From Bacteroidaceae bacterium (GTDB lineage Bacteria > Bacteroidota > Bacteroidia > Bacteroidales > Bacteroidaceae): DNA of 64,000 nucleotides. Of the stretch, positions 24,204 through 34,069 are shown piece by piece. Both the position numbers and the translations under genes were made by a program. The first letter of the stretch is position 1; each line of letters begins with the position of its first letter. The stretch covers positions 1 to 64,000 of the forward strand of contig JAKSIV010000012.1 in NCBI GenBank assembly GCA_024398635.1. Reading direction: 5' to 3'. Under the pieces are notes generated by a model. The model searched no databases and was not told where the DNA came from. It saw only the letters and a program-made list of their open reading frames with translations.

Positions 24204-27089
24204 ATGGAACCGTTCCTTAAGACAGTAGCACAGGATCTGTACGGCAAGTACGGCGCTCAGGGCGGCGGGCTGGCCGATATCACGGTGGTTTTCCCAAACC
24301 GCCGCGCCAGGCTGTTCTTTGATGACTGGCTGTCAGCCTGCTCTACACAGCCTGTATGGTCACCGCAGTACACAACCATTGAGGAACTGTTCCAGTCTCA
24401 ATCCGACCTAAGGGCAGCTGACCGCATTGAGATGGTCACCCTGCTCCACAAGATCTATCAGGAGGTGCTCCATACCGATGAGTCGCTTGACAGTTTCTGG
24501 TCATGGGGCGAGCTTATGCTGGCCGATTTTGATGATGTGGACCGAAACCTGGCACCCGCCGACCAGCTGTTCAGCCTGCTGCGTGAGCAGCGTGAACTGT
24601 CTGACACATCTTTCCTGACCGACGATCAGAGAAAGGCCCTTGAGCAGTTCTTCGGCGAGATGAAAGACGCCCAGCCCACCCAACTGCGTGAGCGTTACCA
24701 GGCCGTATGGAGCGTACTGGGCACCATCTATGAGCGCTTTGGCAAACTACTAAACGACAAAGGCATAGGCTACAACGGCATGATTCAGCGCCGAGTAATA
24801 AGCAATCTTGATACTGACCGCCTCACTGCCCGCCGTTACGCATTCGTGGGATTCAACAGCCTGGACGGAGCCGAAAGGGAACTGTTCCGCGCCATACAGA
24901 AGGCTGGCAAGGCTCTCTTCTACTGGGATTATGACCCGGCCTATACGGAGAGCAACCTGCTGCATGAAGCCGGAAGGTTTCTTCGTGACAACCTCAGGGA
25001 GTTCCCCAACGAGTTGCCGCGAGAGCGGTTTGACGGCATGCACAAGGCCCGTCTTACCATCGTGGAGGCATCGACCGATAACGCCCAGGCGCGTTTCATA
25101 CCGCAATGGCTCGAATCGCTCAATATAGAAAAGGCTGGCAAGGAGACCGCCATAGTCCTGGCCGATGAAAACCTGCTGCAGCCCGTGCTGCACAGCATAC
25201 CGCAGCAGCGCATAAACAATGTGAACATAACCATGGGTTACAAGCTGTCAGAGACATCGCTCTACAGTCTGGTAAACGCCCTGATTGATATGCAGCGTCT
25301 GGCTGCCAGGAACAAAGGCAGGCTGAGCATACAGTCACTGAGCCGTGTGCTGGGCAACCCCATGACGGCAGCCCTGTGTGCCGATGCCCCCAAGATACTT
25401 GAGGATCTGCGTGCCAGCCGCCGTATGTTCCCGGATACCACCGCCCTTACCGCCAACGGAAAACTGGCAGTGATGTTCGGCACTGTAACCGATAACCAGT
25501 CATTGCTCCAATACCTTCTGGATGTGCTCAAGGCACTCGTACCGGTTATACGAGAGCGTGCTGACGACACCCTGTTCCAGCCCCTTAACCAGGAGTCGCT
25601 CTACCGCATATACACCCAGATCAACCGCCTCAACTCCCTAATGGAATCCGGAAGTCTGGACTTAAGCACCGATACGCTGTGCCGTCTGATACGCTCCATA
25701 CTGTCAACAACAACCGTACCCTTCCATGGTGAGCCCGCCGTAGGAATGCAGATTATGGGACTTATCGAGACACGAAACCTGGATTTCAGGAACGTGCTGC
25801 TGCTATCGGCACAGGAGGGTGTGCTGCCCAAATCCGGCCAGAGCGCATCATTCATCCCGTATAACATACGCGTGGCATTCGGACTGACCACCATGCAGGA
25901 CAAAAGTGCCGTTTCATCGTACAATTTCCACCATCTGCTCCAGAGGGCCGAGAACGTGACCATGGTATATAACGGCAATGCCGATGCAAGCGGAATAGGA
26001 AAAGGACAGATATCGCGTTATCTGCTGCAGCTCATAGTGAGCGGTGTCGACATTAGCCGCATCACACTTAAGACAGACCGCCAGGAAACTGACGTAGAGC
26101 CATTTAGCGTAGACAAGACACCTGCCGTCCTGGAGGAGTTGTGCCGCAAGTATGACTACGCCAACCCCAAGACATACCTGTCTCCATCGGCCCTGAACAG
26201 ATACATGAACTGCCCGCTCCAATTCTATCTGGCGCAGATAGCGGGCCTTAAGAAACCCGATGACACCGACACCGAGATAGACTTCGCCATGTTCGGAACA
26301 CTGTTCCACAAAAGTGCGGAGTTGGCTTACAACTATCTGTCATCGGCTGGTCAGACCATAACCGCAGCCGCCATTGACTCACTGCTTAAGGACACCAAGC
26401 GTCTTGAGGGATTCGTGCAGCAGGCTTTCAACGACGATTATTTTGCCCGCAAGGCCGTTGATAAGGCCGATTACAGCGGCACCCAGTCCATCAACTTTGA
26501 CGTGATACTCAAATACCTGCGCCAGATTCTGCGCATGGATATGGAACTGTATGCCCCGTTCAATTACGTAGGCAGCGAGGATAAGGGTTACCAGCATGTC
26601 ATTGAAGTTCCGGATCCGTTGCACAAAGGTTCAATGAAACAGATACGCCTTAAGGGTATCATTGACCGTCTGGACAGCAAGGACGGAATACTGCGCATTG
26701 TGGACTACAAGACCGGATCGGACAAAGGCACACCGGACACGATAGATCAACTGTTCCCGCCCACCGACAGCAAGAAACGCAAGAGCCAGGCCTTCCAGAT
26801 ATTCTACTACGCATACATCGTGAGCATGCAGCCGCAGTTCAGCAAATACCGTCTGGCCCCCACTCTGCTCTACACCCGTTCATCGTCCAAACCCACGGCC
26901 GATGACATCTACTACTCCATAGGCGACAACACGATTATGGATTTCAGTGCCCAATACGGACAGGAGTTTGAAGAAAAGCTCAAAGGGATAATATCGGATA
27001 TTTTCAATCCCGAAACTCCCTTTGAGCCCACTAAAGATAAGGAGGCCTGCAAGAGATGTGATTTCAGCAATCTCTGCGGCCGTAATTAA
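24204..27089 (+). CDS. addB: AddB-like PD-(D/E)XK nuclease subunit
   Basis: 961 residues. The N-terminus has an inactive-looking helicase-like region with FPNRRARLFFDDWL near residue 30 and no intact Walker A. The C-terminus is the nuclease: LRLKGIIDRLD and IVDYKTGSDKG supply the D..DYKTG active site. Four Cys suited to an AddB iron-sulphur cluster are C670 (MNCPLQFYL) and the final C949-x2-C952-x5-C958. With the AddA-like protein at 10261 it would form the recombination nuclease that processes double-strand breaks. Here it is the third gene of the Dabb operon and is separated from its partner by the accessory island. Confidence 0.85.
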   Translation: MEPFLKTVAQDLYGKYGAQGGGLADITVVFPNRRARLFFDDWLSACSTQPVWSPQYTTIEELFQSQSDLRAADRIEMVTLLHKIYQEVLHTDESLDSFWSWGELMLADFDDVDRNLAPADQLFSLLREQRELSDTSFLTDDQRKALEQFFGEMKDAQPTQLRERYQAVWSVLGTIYERFGKLLNDKGIGYNGMIQRRVISNLDTDRLTARRYAFVGFNSLDGAERELFRAIQKAGKALFYWDYDPAYTESNLLHEAGRFLRDNLREFPNELPRERFDGMHKARLTIVEASTDNAQARFIPQWLESLNIEKAGKETAIVLADENLLQPVLHSIPQQRINNVNITMGYKLSETSLYSLVNALIDMQRLAARNKGRLSIQSLSRVLGNPMTAALCADAPKILEDLRASRRMFPDTTALTANGKLAVMFGTVTDNQSLLQYLLDVLKALVPVIRERADDTLFQPLNQESLYRIYTQINRLNSLMESGSLDLSTDTLCRLIRSILSTTTVPFHGEPAVGMQIMGLIETRNLDFRNVLLLSAQEGVLPKSGQSASFIPYNIRVAFGLTTMQDKSAVSSYNFHHLLQRAENVTMVYNGNADASGIGKGQISRYLLQLIVSGVDISRITLKTDRQETDVEPFSVDKTPAVLEELCRKYDYANPKTYLSPSALNRYMNCPLQFYLAQIAGLKKPDDTDTEIDFAMFGTLFHKSAELAYNYLSSAGQTITAAAIDSLLKDTKRLEGFVQQAFNDDYFARKAVDKADYSGTQSINFDVILKYLRQILRMDMELYAPFNYVGSEDKGYQHVIEVPDPLHKGSMKQIRLKGIIDRLDSKDGILRIVDYKTGSDKGTPDTIDQLFPPTDSKKRKSQAFQIFYYAYIVSMQPQFSKYRLAPTLLYTRSSSKPTADDIYYSIGDNTIMDFSAQYGQEFEEKLKGIISDIFNPETPFEPTKDKEACKRCDFSNLCGRN

Positions 27090-27095
27090 TTCTGT

Positions 27096-28592
27096 TTATC
27101 TGGCCAGCGGATTACCAAGTTCCGATGCCTCTACATCATTCTCGTCCAGCCTGAATATCATGAACTGCTGGTTGTCTTTGGTGAGCGGCTTCCAGTCGCC
27201 GCCGTCGGGACCGCAGGGGTCACCGTACTTGGCAAAGTTGGACCATGCGGTAAGCATCTTCTCCGACAGGTCCCAGTCACCCTGGGTCCAGGGGCGCCAG
27301 CAGTGCTTCAGTGACTTGAACACAAACCACAGGTCCGATGAGTGGAATGCACCTCTAAGGCGCTGTGTCACCTCCGGATGGTTGCCGTCATCGGGCAGCG
27401 GACGGGCAAACTGATAGGCGTATGCCTTGCCGCCCATCTCCTCACGGTTAAGACAGAAGTCCACAATCTGTGTACCCATATTGCCTGCATCGTTCAGTGT
27501 GTAGCCAATCAGGTAAGGAACCTGTGCCAAAGATCCGTCCAGGCAGGCATCATCGAATGACTCGGTTAGCACATATCCGTCTATATAAGGTGATATGGGA
27601 GATGCGGTCAGTATGCTGCGCTTTCCGGTTACGTTGGTGTAGAGTCCGCCCAGCGCGAAAATGGTCTCGGTGCTGGCACCGCGCAGCTGACGCAGAGTGG
27701 TCAGGTTAGCCCAGTCACATACCTCCTTGGTCGATGCCTCGGCCTCGGCCAGTGTGGTCATACCCTGCTGGGGCATCCCCATTCCCATACCCATTCCGCG
27801 ACCTGCAGGTGCAGTGGTAGCCTGCGGGCGGGACTTTACAAGTCCGCTTCCGCTCATTATAACAGCCTTGTTGAACAGGCCCTTAGTCAGGGGTGATGCG
27901 CTCAGGAACTTGACGCTGCGTGATCCGGCGCTCTGTCCGAATATCATCACGTTATCGGGGTCACCGCCAAACTGGGCTATGTTCTTCTTGACCCACTTCA
28001 TAGCCTCAATCTGGTCCAGAGTACCCCAGTTGCCTGTTGCATGCTCGGGATCCTCGGCCGATAATTCAGGATGTGCAAAGAATCCGAACGGACCTACACG
28101 GTAGTTGAATGATACCAGCACAACATCTTTGTTAGCCCACTCCTGTCCGTCAAACTCAGGCTCCGATCCCCAGCCCTCACGCATGCCGCCGCCGAATATC
28201 CAGATGGCAACAGGCAGTTTGGCATCGGTCTGACCCGGTTTCTTGGTCCATACATTCAGATAGAGGCAATCCTCGCTGTAGGGAGCCTCATCGCCGTAAC
28301 CCCACTCAGTAGTGTAACCGCCGGGATAATGGGCTGCCTGGAATGGCGGATGACCGAACTTGTCACAGAGTTTTACACCCTCCCATGGAATAACAGGCTG
28401 CGGAGCCTTCCAGCGGTTCTGACCTGTAGGAGGTGCTGCAAACGGGATTCCGCGGTAAACGGTAACTCCCTTGATATCGGTAGGAACGCCCTGTATCTGT
28501 CCACCCTCAATGGTGAGCACGGGGCCGCCGTCCTGAGTGCCGCATGCCACAAGAGCCAGCATGCCGGCCAAAGCTAAAAACAGTTTCTTCAT
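27096..28592 (-). CDS. Type B carboxylesterase, lipoprotein
   Basis: 498 residues from ATG 28592; an upstream in-frame ATG adds only non-conserved sequence. MKKLFLALAGMLALVACGTQDGG is a lipoprotein signal (lipobox L-V-A-C). The alpha/beta-hydrolase core has YRGIPFAAPP, SEDCLYLNVW, the oxyanion GGGM region and the nucleophile elbow FGQSAGSRSV. It would hydrolyse carboxylic esters at the outer or inner membrane; the substrate is unknown. A low-complexity Gly-Met stretch (GRGMGMGMGMPQQGM) near residue 275 is unusual and probably a flexible surface loop. It is convergent with addB (6 bases) and divergent from the methyltransferase gene. Confidence 0.88.
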   Translation of the reverse strand: MKKLFLALAGMLALVACGTQDGGPVLTIEGGQIQGVPTDIKGVTVYRGIPFAAPPTGQNRWKAPQPVIPWEGVKLCDKFGHPPFQAAHYPGGYTTEWGYGDEAPYSEDCLYLNVWTKKPGQTDAKLPVAIWIFGGGMREGWGSEPEFDGQEWANKDVVLVSFNYRVGPFGFFAHPELSAEDPEHATGNWGTLDQIEAMKWVKKNIAQFGGDPDNVMIFGQSAGSRSVKFLSASPLTKGLFNKAVIMSGSGLVKSRPQATTAPAGRGMGMGMGMPQQGMTTLAEAEASTKEVCDWANLTTLRQLRGASTETIFALGGLYTNVTGKRSILTASPISPYIDGYVLTESFDDACLDGSLAQVPYLIGYTLNDAGNMGTQIVDFCLNREEMGGKAYAYQFARPLPDDGNHPEVTQRLRGAFHSSDLWFVFKSLKHCWRPWTQGDWDLSEKMLTAWSNFAKYGDPCGPDGGDWKPLTKDNQQFMIFRLDENDVEASELGNPLAR

Positions 28593-28634
28593 AAAGCACT
28601 TTGGTTTAATGCCGTGAAAGTAATAAAAACTTTC

Positions 28635-28642
28635 TAATTTTG
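28635..28642 (+). promoter_or_regulatory. -7 box for the THUMP-like methyltransferase gene
   Basis: TAATTTTG, fitting TAnnTTTG, only 8 bases before the ATG at 28651. The message would be almost leaderless. Confidence 0.4.
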
Positions 28643-28650
28643 AACTGAAT

Positions 28651-29856
28651 ATGGCAAACAACATCACTGAGCAGTTTATACGTGAACATCTTACGGCCGA
28701 TATCCGCACATTGGCATTGGGCAATCACCCTCACGGAGTGGACATGCTGTATGCCCTGACGCAGATTTCCGGGTGGCAGGCCGCACGTCCTAAAGTGCCG
28801 CTTTGGGCTACTACAGAGGGTATTGTCTATCCCAAGCATCTATCGCTTGAACAGTGTACATCACAGTATATAGCTCAGTATAAGGCTTCATTCATAGAGA
28901 GCCTTCTTGGCTCCGGATTCAAAATGGCCGATATCACCGGTGGATTCGGTGTGGATTGCTTCTTTCTGTCTAGGAGCGCCTCTCAGGTTTACTACAATGA
29001 GATGTCGGCTGAACTCTGCGACTGCTCCCGCGCAAACTTCAAGGCTCTGGGACGGCCGGAGATTGAGATAAGTTGCAGTACAGCAGAGGAGTTTGTTACC
29101 AGTCTTGCCCCTGATAGTCTTGACCTCATCTATCTGGACCCCGCCCGCCGCGGTGATGCCGGCCGCAAACTGGTATCAATCAGTGACTGCCAACCTGATA
29201 CCGTAGCGCTCCAGAATGACCTGCTGCGCATATCGGCCAACGTGATGGTCAAACTCTCGCCCATGCTTGATGTCAGTAAGGCTTTGACAGAACTTCACAA
29301 CGTAAGTCACGTTTTCATCATAGGATTGGAGGGGGAATGCAAGGAGATCACCCTGCTCATGCAGCGCGGTTTTGAAGCCGAGCCCACCATCACCGCAGTG
29401 GACATAAAAGCCGACGGAACTCCGGAAAGTGCGGTTTCATCGGCCAAAAGCACCGATAACGCCCTGCCTCTGCCCATTGCAAATCCGGAGCAGTTGCAGC
29501 CCAGCACCTACATCAGCGAGCCATCGGCCCCCTACATGAAAAGTGCCCTGTTCCGCACCATCGCCGCTCAGACCGACACCGCCCTGCTCCATCCGGACAC
29601 CCACCTGTTCTGGAGCAAAGAAAAGCCGGAGAAATTCCCCGGCCGCACATTCCAACTGGAAGGAATCATCCCCTTTGACAAACGCTCGCTCTCCGCATTG
29701 GTCAAAACCCAAGCCAACCTATCAGTAAGGAACTTCCCCGAGTCAGCCCCCCAACTCCAAAGCCGTCTCAAACTCCGCGACGGAGGTCCCCGCTACCTCA
29801 TCGCCACCACCCTAGCCGACTCCCGCCGCATCCTCCTGGACCTTCGCAAATCCTGA
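28651..29856 (+). CDS. THUMP-like SAM-dependent methyltransferase
   Basis: 401 residues. Residues 1-70 are helical. The SAM fold begins at MADITGGFGVDCFFLS, a motif I (DxxGGFGxD) found in a Bacteroidota group of predicted RNA methyltransferases, and LIYLDPARRGD is motif IV (DPAR). The C-terminal third carries a THUMP-like domain, with RNFPESAPQLQSRLKLRDGG near the end. Expected role: methylation of a structured RNA, not established here. It is transcribed with the transporter gene 38 bases downstream or has its own promoter there. Confidence 0.8.
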   Translation: MANNITEQFIREHLTADIRTLALGNHPHGVDMLYALTQISGWQAARPKVPLWATTEGIVYPKHLSLEQCTSQYIAQYKASFIESLLGSGFKMADITGGFGVDCFFLSRSASQVYYNEMSAELCDCSRANFKALGRPEIEISCSTAEEFVTSLAPDSLDLIYLDPARRGDAGRKLVSISDCQPDTVALQNDLLRISANVMVKLSPMLDVSKALTELHNVSHVFIIGLEGECKEITLLMQRGFEAEPTITAVDIKADGTPESAVSSAKSTDNALPLPIANPEQLQPSTYISEPSAPYMKSALFRTIAAQTDTALLHPDTHLFWSKEKPEKFPGRTFQLEGIIPFDKRSLSALVKTQANLSVRNFPESAPQLQSRLKLRDGGPRYLIATTLADSRRILLDLRKS

Positions 29857-29878
29857 CTCCCCGCTCACCAAAGTGTTG

Positions 29879-29886
29879 TATCTTTG
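29879..29886 (+). promoter_or_regulatory. -7 box for the DMT transporter gene
   Basis: TATCTTTG fits TAnnTTTG, 8 bases before the ATG at 29895. Confidence 0.4.
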
Positions 29887-29894
29887 CACCCGCA

Positions 29895-30785
29895 ATGAAA
29901 AAACAGAGCAACATCGCAATAGGAATGGCGGCAGGAATAGCGGCAGGAGTGTCATACGGAATGAACCCGCTGTTTGCCAAGCCCTTGCTGGCCGATGGTG
30001 TCTCCATACCTACAATGCTGTTTTTCCGATACGCGATATCGGTCGTAATAATGGCTGTGTGGATGAAACTGAAAGGAGAATCCTTCCGCGTCAAGGCCGA
30101 TGAGTTCAGGCTGCTGGTGGTACTGGGCCTGCTGTTCTCCCTAAGCAGCCTGTTCCTGTTTGAATCCTACAGGTTCATTCCGTCCGGGCTGGCCACCACT
30201 CTGGTCTATCTCTACCCCATTTTTGTGGCGCTGATAATGGTGGTGCTCAAGTCTTACCCCAACTGGCAGACCTGGATTGCAATTGCCGTAACGTTTGTAG
30301 GTGTGATTTTGCTGAGCCTGCCGTCCGGCAAACTGTCACTCCATGCAGGCGGAATGATTCTGGCTGCCCTGTCTGCCCTAAGCTACGCTTTCTATCTGGT
30401 CATAGTAAACCGCTCCACACGCATCAGCCACATATCCAATCACACGCTCACATTCTATGCATTAGCAGTTGGAACCGTATTATTCCTGTGCTATCAGTAC
30501 ACCAGCCATGTGCCATTCATGAATGGAGTAAGCACCTGGAAATCAGCACTCAGCCTGACCGGTCTGGCCATATTCCCCACCATGATTTCCCTGCTCACCC
30601 TGGCCATAGCCACCCGTCACATAGGCCCCACCCGGACTGCTATCCTGGGAGTGTTTGAGCCCGTAACCGCCATATTCATCGGCACACTGCTCTTCCTGGA
30701 GCCCATCACCCCGCGCATGGTCATCGGCATAACCCTCTGCCTTGCCGCCGTACTCTTCATGTCCCTCCACCGCCCATCAAAATAG
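29895..30785 (+). CDS. EamA/DMT-superfamily transporter
   Basis: 296 residues with ten predicted membrane helices in two similar halves. First half: MAAGIAAGVSYGMNPLFAKPLL and YRFIPSGLATTLVYLYPIFVAL; second half: HAGGMILAALSALSYAFYLV and GPTRTAILGVFEPVTAIFIG, the EamA hallmark at the end of each half. It probably exports an amino acid or metabolite across the inner membrane; the substrate cannot be read. The stop TAG is part of a palindromic element shared with the convergent permease gene. Confidence 0.88.
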   Translation: MKKQSNIAIGMAAGIAAGVSYGMNPLFAKPLLADGVSIPTMLFFRYAISVVIMAVWMKLKGESFRVKADEFRLLVVLGLLFSLSSLFLFESYRFIPSGLATTLVYLYPIFVALIMVVLKSYPNWQTWIAIAVTFVGVILLSLPSGKLSLHAGGMILAALSALSYAFYLVIVNRSTRISHISNHTLTFYALAVGTVLFLCYQYTSHVPFMNGVSTWKSALSLTGLAIFPTMISLLTLAIATRHIGPTRTAILGVFEPVTAIFIGTLLFLEPITPRMVIGITLCLAAVLFMSLHRPSK

Positions 30786-30815
30786 TACAAAAGGGGACTG
30801 TCCCCTTTTGTATCA
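30783..30815. repeat. Palindromic element copy 4, supplying both stop codons
   Basis: Thirteen-base perfect arms TACAAAAGGGGAC (30786-30798) and GTCCCCTTTTGTA (30800-30812) with a one-base spacer. The left end TAGTAC contains the DMT transporter's TAG stop (30783-30785). The right end, read on the minus strand as TGATAC, contains the TGA stop of the ABC permease (30813-30815). The whole intergenic space is the element. Confidence 0.85.
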
Positions 30816-33269
30816 TTCGCTCTTGACCACATCGGCCGGATTGGCCCGCGACGTGACAATGACACGGTGACCTACAGTCAGCAGGATAAGCAAAGCCATA
30901 CCCATCAGGGCCGATGCATATATCCACCAACTCACTGGAACCGTCTTGGCAAACTGCTGCAGCCAGGGTTTCAAAGCGATAGTGCCTGTTGAGAATGCCA
31001 GGGCCGATGCCACCGCAAGCGCCACGCCATACTCCTTGAGCAGGATATAAGAGATCTCTGCGATCTTGGCACCATGCACCTTACGTATGGCTATCTCACG
31101 ACGGCGCTCCTGACAGGACAGCGTAACCACCATATAAACGCCGGACACAGCAATCAGCATACAGGCCACCGCCAGAATCAGCATTATCTTAAGCAGATTA
31201 TCGGCTGGCTTTATGAATTCTGACAGCCAATCGTCCATATATGAGCATTTTACATCTAAAGGTGCATCCTTGATAAGGCTGTCCAATGCCGTAGAGAACT
31301 CCTTTCGCATATCGGGATTGATCGATACGGTCATTCCATGGTTGCCATTGTATTCTCCCCTACGGTACAAGCCCATCCAGTGTTCCTGCATATTGTTCAC
31401 CACAAGCGGAATGGGATCTGACAACGGACCATCCAGATACACATCCCCTATTACCGCAACGATGGTTTGCGTGAGACCAGCTCGCCCCGCATGATAAACT
31501 ATCTTTCCCAGAGGATCTTCAAGCCCCAGCTTACGGCACACATTCTCAGATATTACTATCTCATCGGTTCCGATAACATCCGGCAGACTGCCTGCTATAA
31601 CCTTGAATCCGTATGCATTATTGCCCACGTTGTCTATGGGCAACTCTATAACGCGGACCTTGAGAGTATCATCAGGGCTTAACTGTATATCATATCCTTG
31701 AGAATACTTGTTTAAGGACACCAAACTATAGTTCAGGAATCTGCACTCATTAACCATGGGCAAACCATTCAACTCTGTCTTGAGCCGGTTAAGGAACTGT
31801 TCACGTGTCTGTGCTATATCCTGCTTTATACGAACCTGCTCATCCCTTTCAGGTGGCTCCATGTAGTTTACTTTGGTCCAATAGATATCATCATCACTTC
31901 CCACATCCAATACCGCCACACCATTGGTCCCTACGCCCCAGAATTCACTGCGTACAAAATTGAGCTGATGTATTATCACTGCAGTAAAAAGTATGCAGAA
32001 CAGGCTGATGGTTAACTGCACCGTCAAACCGGTAATTCTGAAACGCCTGTTGCGCGAAGTTCCTTTTGTCATAACTGCGCTCAGCGATCCTTTCAGCATA
32101 TAGGTCATTGAAATGACACCTGCAATCATCGAAAGCGCAAATATCACCGCCATGACAGCCGCGCATCCCCATAATATCCGGCCGGGCAGACCTCCTATCA
32201 GGGTATACTCAGAGAACGGATCCTTAACCCACAGTATGACAACAATTGCAATGGAGAGTGAAATCAGGAACATCACAGCCAGTTCAACACACATCATCTG
32301 TAACAGTTTCCTGAAAGACGAGCCGCATGAAAGGCGCAGTCCCATCTCCTTTCTTCTGCCAGTGATACGTGACACCGTCAGAGTGATACAGTTCACCACT
32401 GCACATAATATAAGGAGCAGGCTTATGAGCATAAAGATCCTGATATGTCTGATATCCATCGGACCCTTTATATTCTTGAGGTGTAACTTGCTCACATTGG
32501 TCAGATTCAGATCGTATTTGTCATGGAACTCAGCCGTGAACTTATCTAAATCAACACCTTTGCGTACCTTGATAAATCCCATTGGACCGTCATCTGACAT
32601 GCGATAGTCATTCACATATTCATCACTCCATTCTTTTGGCGTGAAGCCGATGTCATCCAAAGGGTTATTTATGCGGAATATCCTATTGTTGGCGTTACGG
32701 GATACTTTCAGGAACGAATGGTTGATGTCGCTAAAAACGGCAACCACTTTCATACCGGATTCATCGTCATCATTTCCTGCCATTGTAACATTGTCCAGAA
32801 TTCTGTTGTACTGACCAACTGTAAGCAACCTGCCTATGGGATCAGTATTGCCAAACAGTTCCTTTGCTACGCTTTCTGAAATTGCAACACCATTCACCTT
32901 TGTCTGTTCAAAATCACCCGCCACCGGTTGTATTCCAAACATCTTCACGAAATTATCATCCAAACGCATCCAATTAGCCAGGAACAGATCAGCCGTGCCC
33001 ACCATCTCGACCTGTGGATCATTGGCGATTATGCTCAGTGCAATATTACTGACCGGAGTATAGACTTGGTTCATGGTCAATCCACCGGAAACGGCGAACA
33101 TTCGTTTCCAGTCCGTATACTGCTTGTCATACGTGCTGTCAAACCAATACCAGTAAGCAGACAGGGAGAATGCTACAAAACCTACAGCAAGCCCCAGTAT
33201 GCAGATTGTGTTCTGGAGTGCATATTTGCGTAAGTTACGCAGGGCAATCTTGATGTAATGCAAAAACAT
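30813..33269 (-). CDS. MacB/FtsX-type ABC transporter permease
   Basis: 818 residues. The N-terminus is MFLHYIKIALRNLRKYALQN followed by a membrane helix, a long periplasmic domain, then FtsX-type helices (about 285-400), a second periplasmic domain and a last helix set (LLKIMLILAVACMLIAVSGVYMV...RRREIAIRKVHGA). The duplicated layout with two periplasmic domains is the common Bacteroidota 'ABC transporter permease' of putative antimicrobial or lipid export. No ATPase gene is adjacent; it would need one elsewhere. Upstream on the same strand are a sensor kinase and a response regulator, and a promoter box (TAATTTTG on the minus strand) is at 33292. The pair may control this permease. Confidence 0.85.
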   Translation of the reverse strand: MFLHYIKIALRNLRKYALQNTICILGLAVGFVAFSLSAYWYWFDSTYDKQYTDWKRMFAVSGGLTMNQVYTPVSNIALSIIANDPQVEMVGTADLFLANWMRLDDNFVKMFGIQPVAGDFEQTKVNGVAISESVAKELFGNTDPIGRLLTVGQYNRILDNVTMAGNDDDESGMKVVAVFSDINHSFLKVSRNANNRIFRINNPLDDIGFTPKEWSDEYVNDYRMSDDGPMGFIKVRKGVDLDKFTAEFHDKYDLNLTNVSKLHLKNIKGPMDIRHIRIFMLISLLLILCAVVNCITLTVSRITGRRKEMGLRLSCGSSFRKLLQMMCVELAVMFLISLSIAIVVILWVKDPFSEYTLIGGLPGRILWGCAAVMAVIFALSMIAGVISMTYMLKGSLSAVMTKGTSRNRRFRITGLTVQLTISLFCILFTAVIIHQLNFVRSEFWGVGTNGVAVLDVGSDDDIYWTKVNYMEPPERDEQVRIKQDIAQTREQFLNRLKTELNGLPMVNECRFLNYSLVSLNKYSQGYDIQLSPDDTLKVRVIELPIDNVGNNAYGFKVIAGSLPDVIGTDEIVISENVCRKLGLEDPLGKIVYHAGRAGLTQTIVAVIGDVYLDGPLSDPIPLVVNNMQEHWMGLYRRGEYNGNHGMTVSINPDMRKEFSTALDSLIKDAPLDVKCSYMDDWLSEFIKPADNLLKIMLILAVACMLIAVSGVYMVVTLSCQERRREIAIRKVHGAKIAEISYILLKEYGVALAVASALAFSTGTIALKPWLQQFAKTVPVSWWIYASALMGMALLILLTVGHRVIVTSRANPADVVKSE

Positions 33270-33291
33270 AATAAGGACTTTTGTTTAGCGC

Positions 33292-33299
33292 CAAAATTA
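33292..33299 (-). promoter_or_regulatory. -7 box for the ABC permease gene
   Basis: Reads TAATTTTG on the minus strand, 22 bases before the ATG at 33269. TTG sequences lie upstream at about the right distance for a -33 element. Confidence 0.5.
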
Positions 33300-33399
33300 C
33301 ATCTGCGCGGGTCCAATCTCCAAGAAAAAAGAACTCAATCAGCAAAAACAGCGCAAAATCGTCCAATTTTTTGACACTTGGCAAGCAAGCGCTAGTTTT

Positions 33400-34068
33400 T
33401 CAGTCCTTGAAACTGATAAGGCCGTTGCTGACAGCGAACGCAACGCACTCAATTATAGTGTCATAGCCCAGCTTGTTCTTGATGCGCTCCTTATAGCTCT
33501 CAACGGTATTGGATGATATGTTCATCACGGAGGCTATCTGCGTGTTGCCGTAGCCCGATGCCGCATACTGCAGTACGGCCAGCTCCTGGACCGAGAGCTG
33601 ATGTGGCTTTCCGTTCCTGATGTTATCGGCATTCCCGAACAGACGGGTAAGCAGATCCTTGGAGATAGTGTCGCCAAAGAAAATGCAGCAGCCATCGGCC
33701 ACATTCTTTGATGCCGACACAATGACATCGGCCTCAGAATCCTTTGCAATATATGCGTTTGCGCCCGATACAATGGCACGGCAGATAAAATCCGGATTCT
33801 TATACTGTGACAGCACAAGCATCTTTACGCCCGGATGTTTATCCTTGATCTCACGTAAAAGTTCCAGTCCGTCGGCTCTCTTCTCGAGGCAGACGTCAAT
33901 TATGGCCAGGCTTATGTCGTCATTCTGCTCCAGCATCTTCAGGGCCTGCTCGGAGTTACGAGCCTCATAAATCCCATCCACCCAATCCGCAGCCTGGAAC
34001 GCCATCCTGAGTCCCATCAGGAAAATCTGCGAGTCATCTACCAGAAGAATCTTCTTTGTCTGAGCCAT
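33400..34068 (-). CDS. NarL/LuxR-type response regulator
   Basis: 222 residues. The receiver begins KILLVDDSQIFLMGLRMAF with the acidic pair, the phospho-Asp in LAIIDVCLEKRADG near residue 56, and Lys near 107 (AYIAKDSEAD). The DNA-binding half is a LuxR helix-turn-helix: LSVQELAVLQYAASGYGNTQ and ISSNTVESYKERIKNKLG. It would bind DNA as a dimer after phosphorylation by the adjacent kinase, whose stop lies one base upstream. It precedes the ABC permease gene by 130 bases, a likely target. Confidence 0.93.
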   Translation of the reverse strand: MAQTKKILLVDDSQIFLMGLRMAFQAADWVDGIYEARNSEQALKMLEQNDDISLAIIDVCLEKRADGLELLREIKDKHPGVKMLVLSQYKNPDFICRAIVSGANAYIAKDSEADVIVSASKNVADGCCIFFGDTISKDLLTRLFGNADNIRNGKPHQLSVQELAVLQYAASGYGNTQIASVMNISSNTVESYKERIKNKLGYDTIIECVAFAVSNGLISFKD

Positions 34069-34069
34069 T

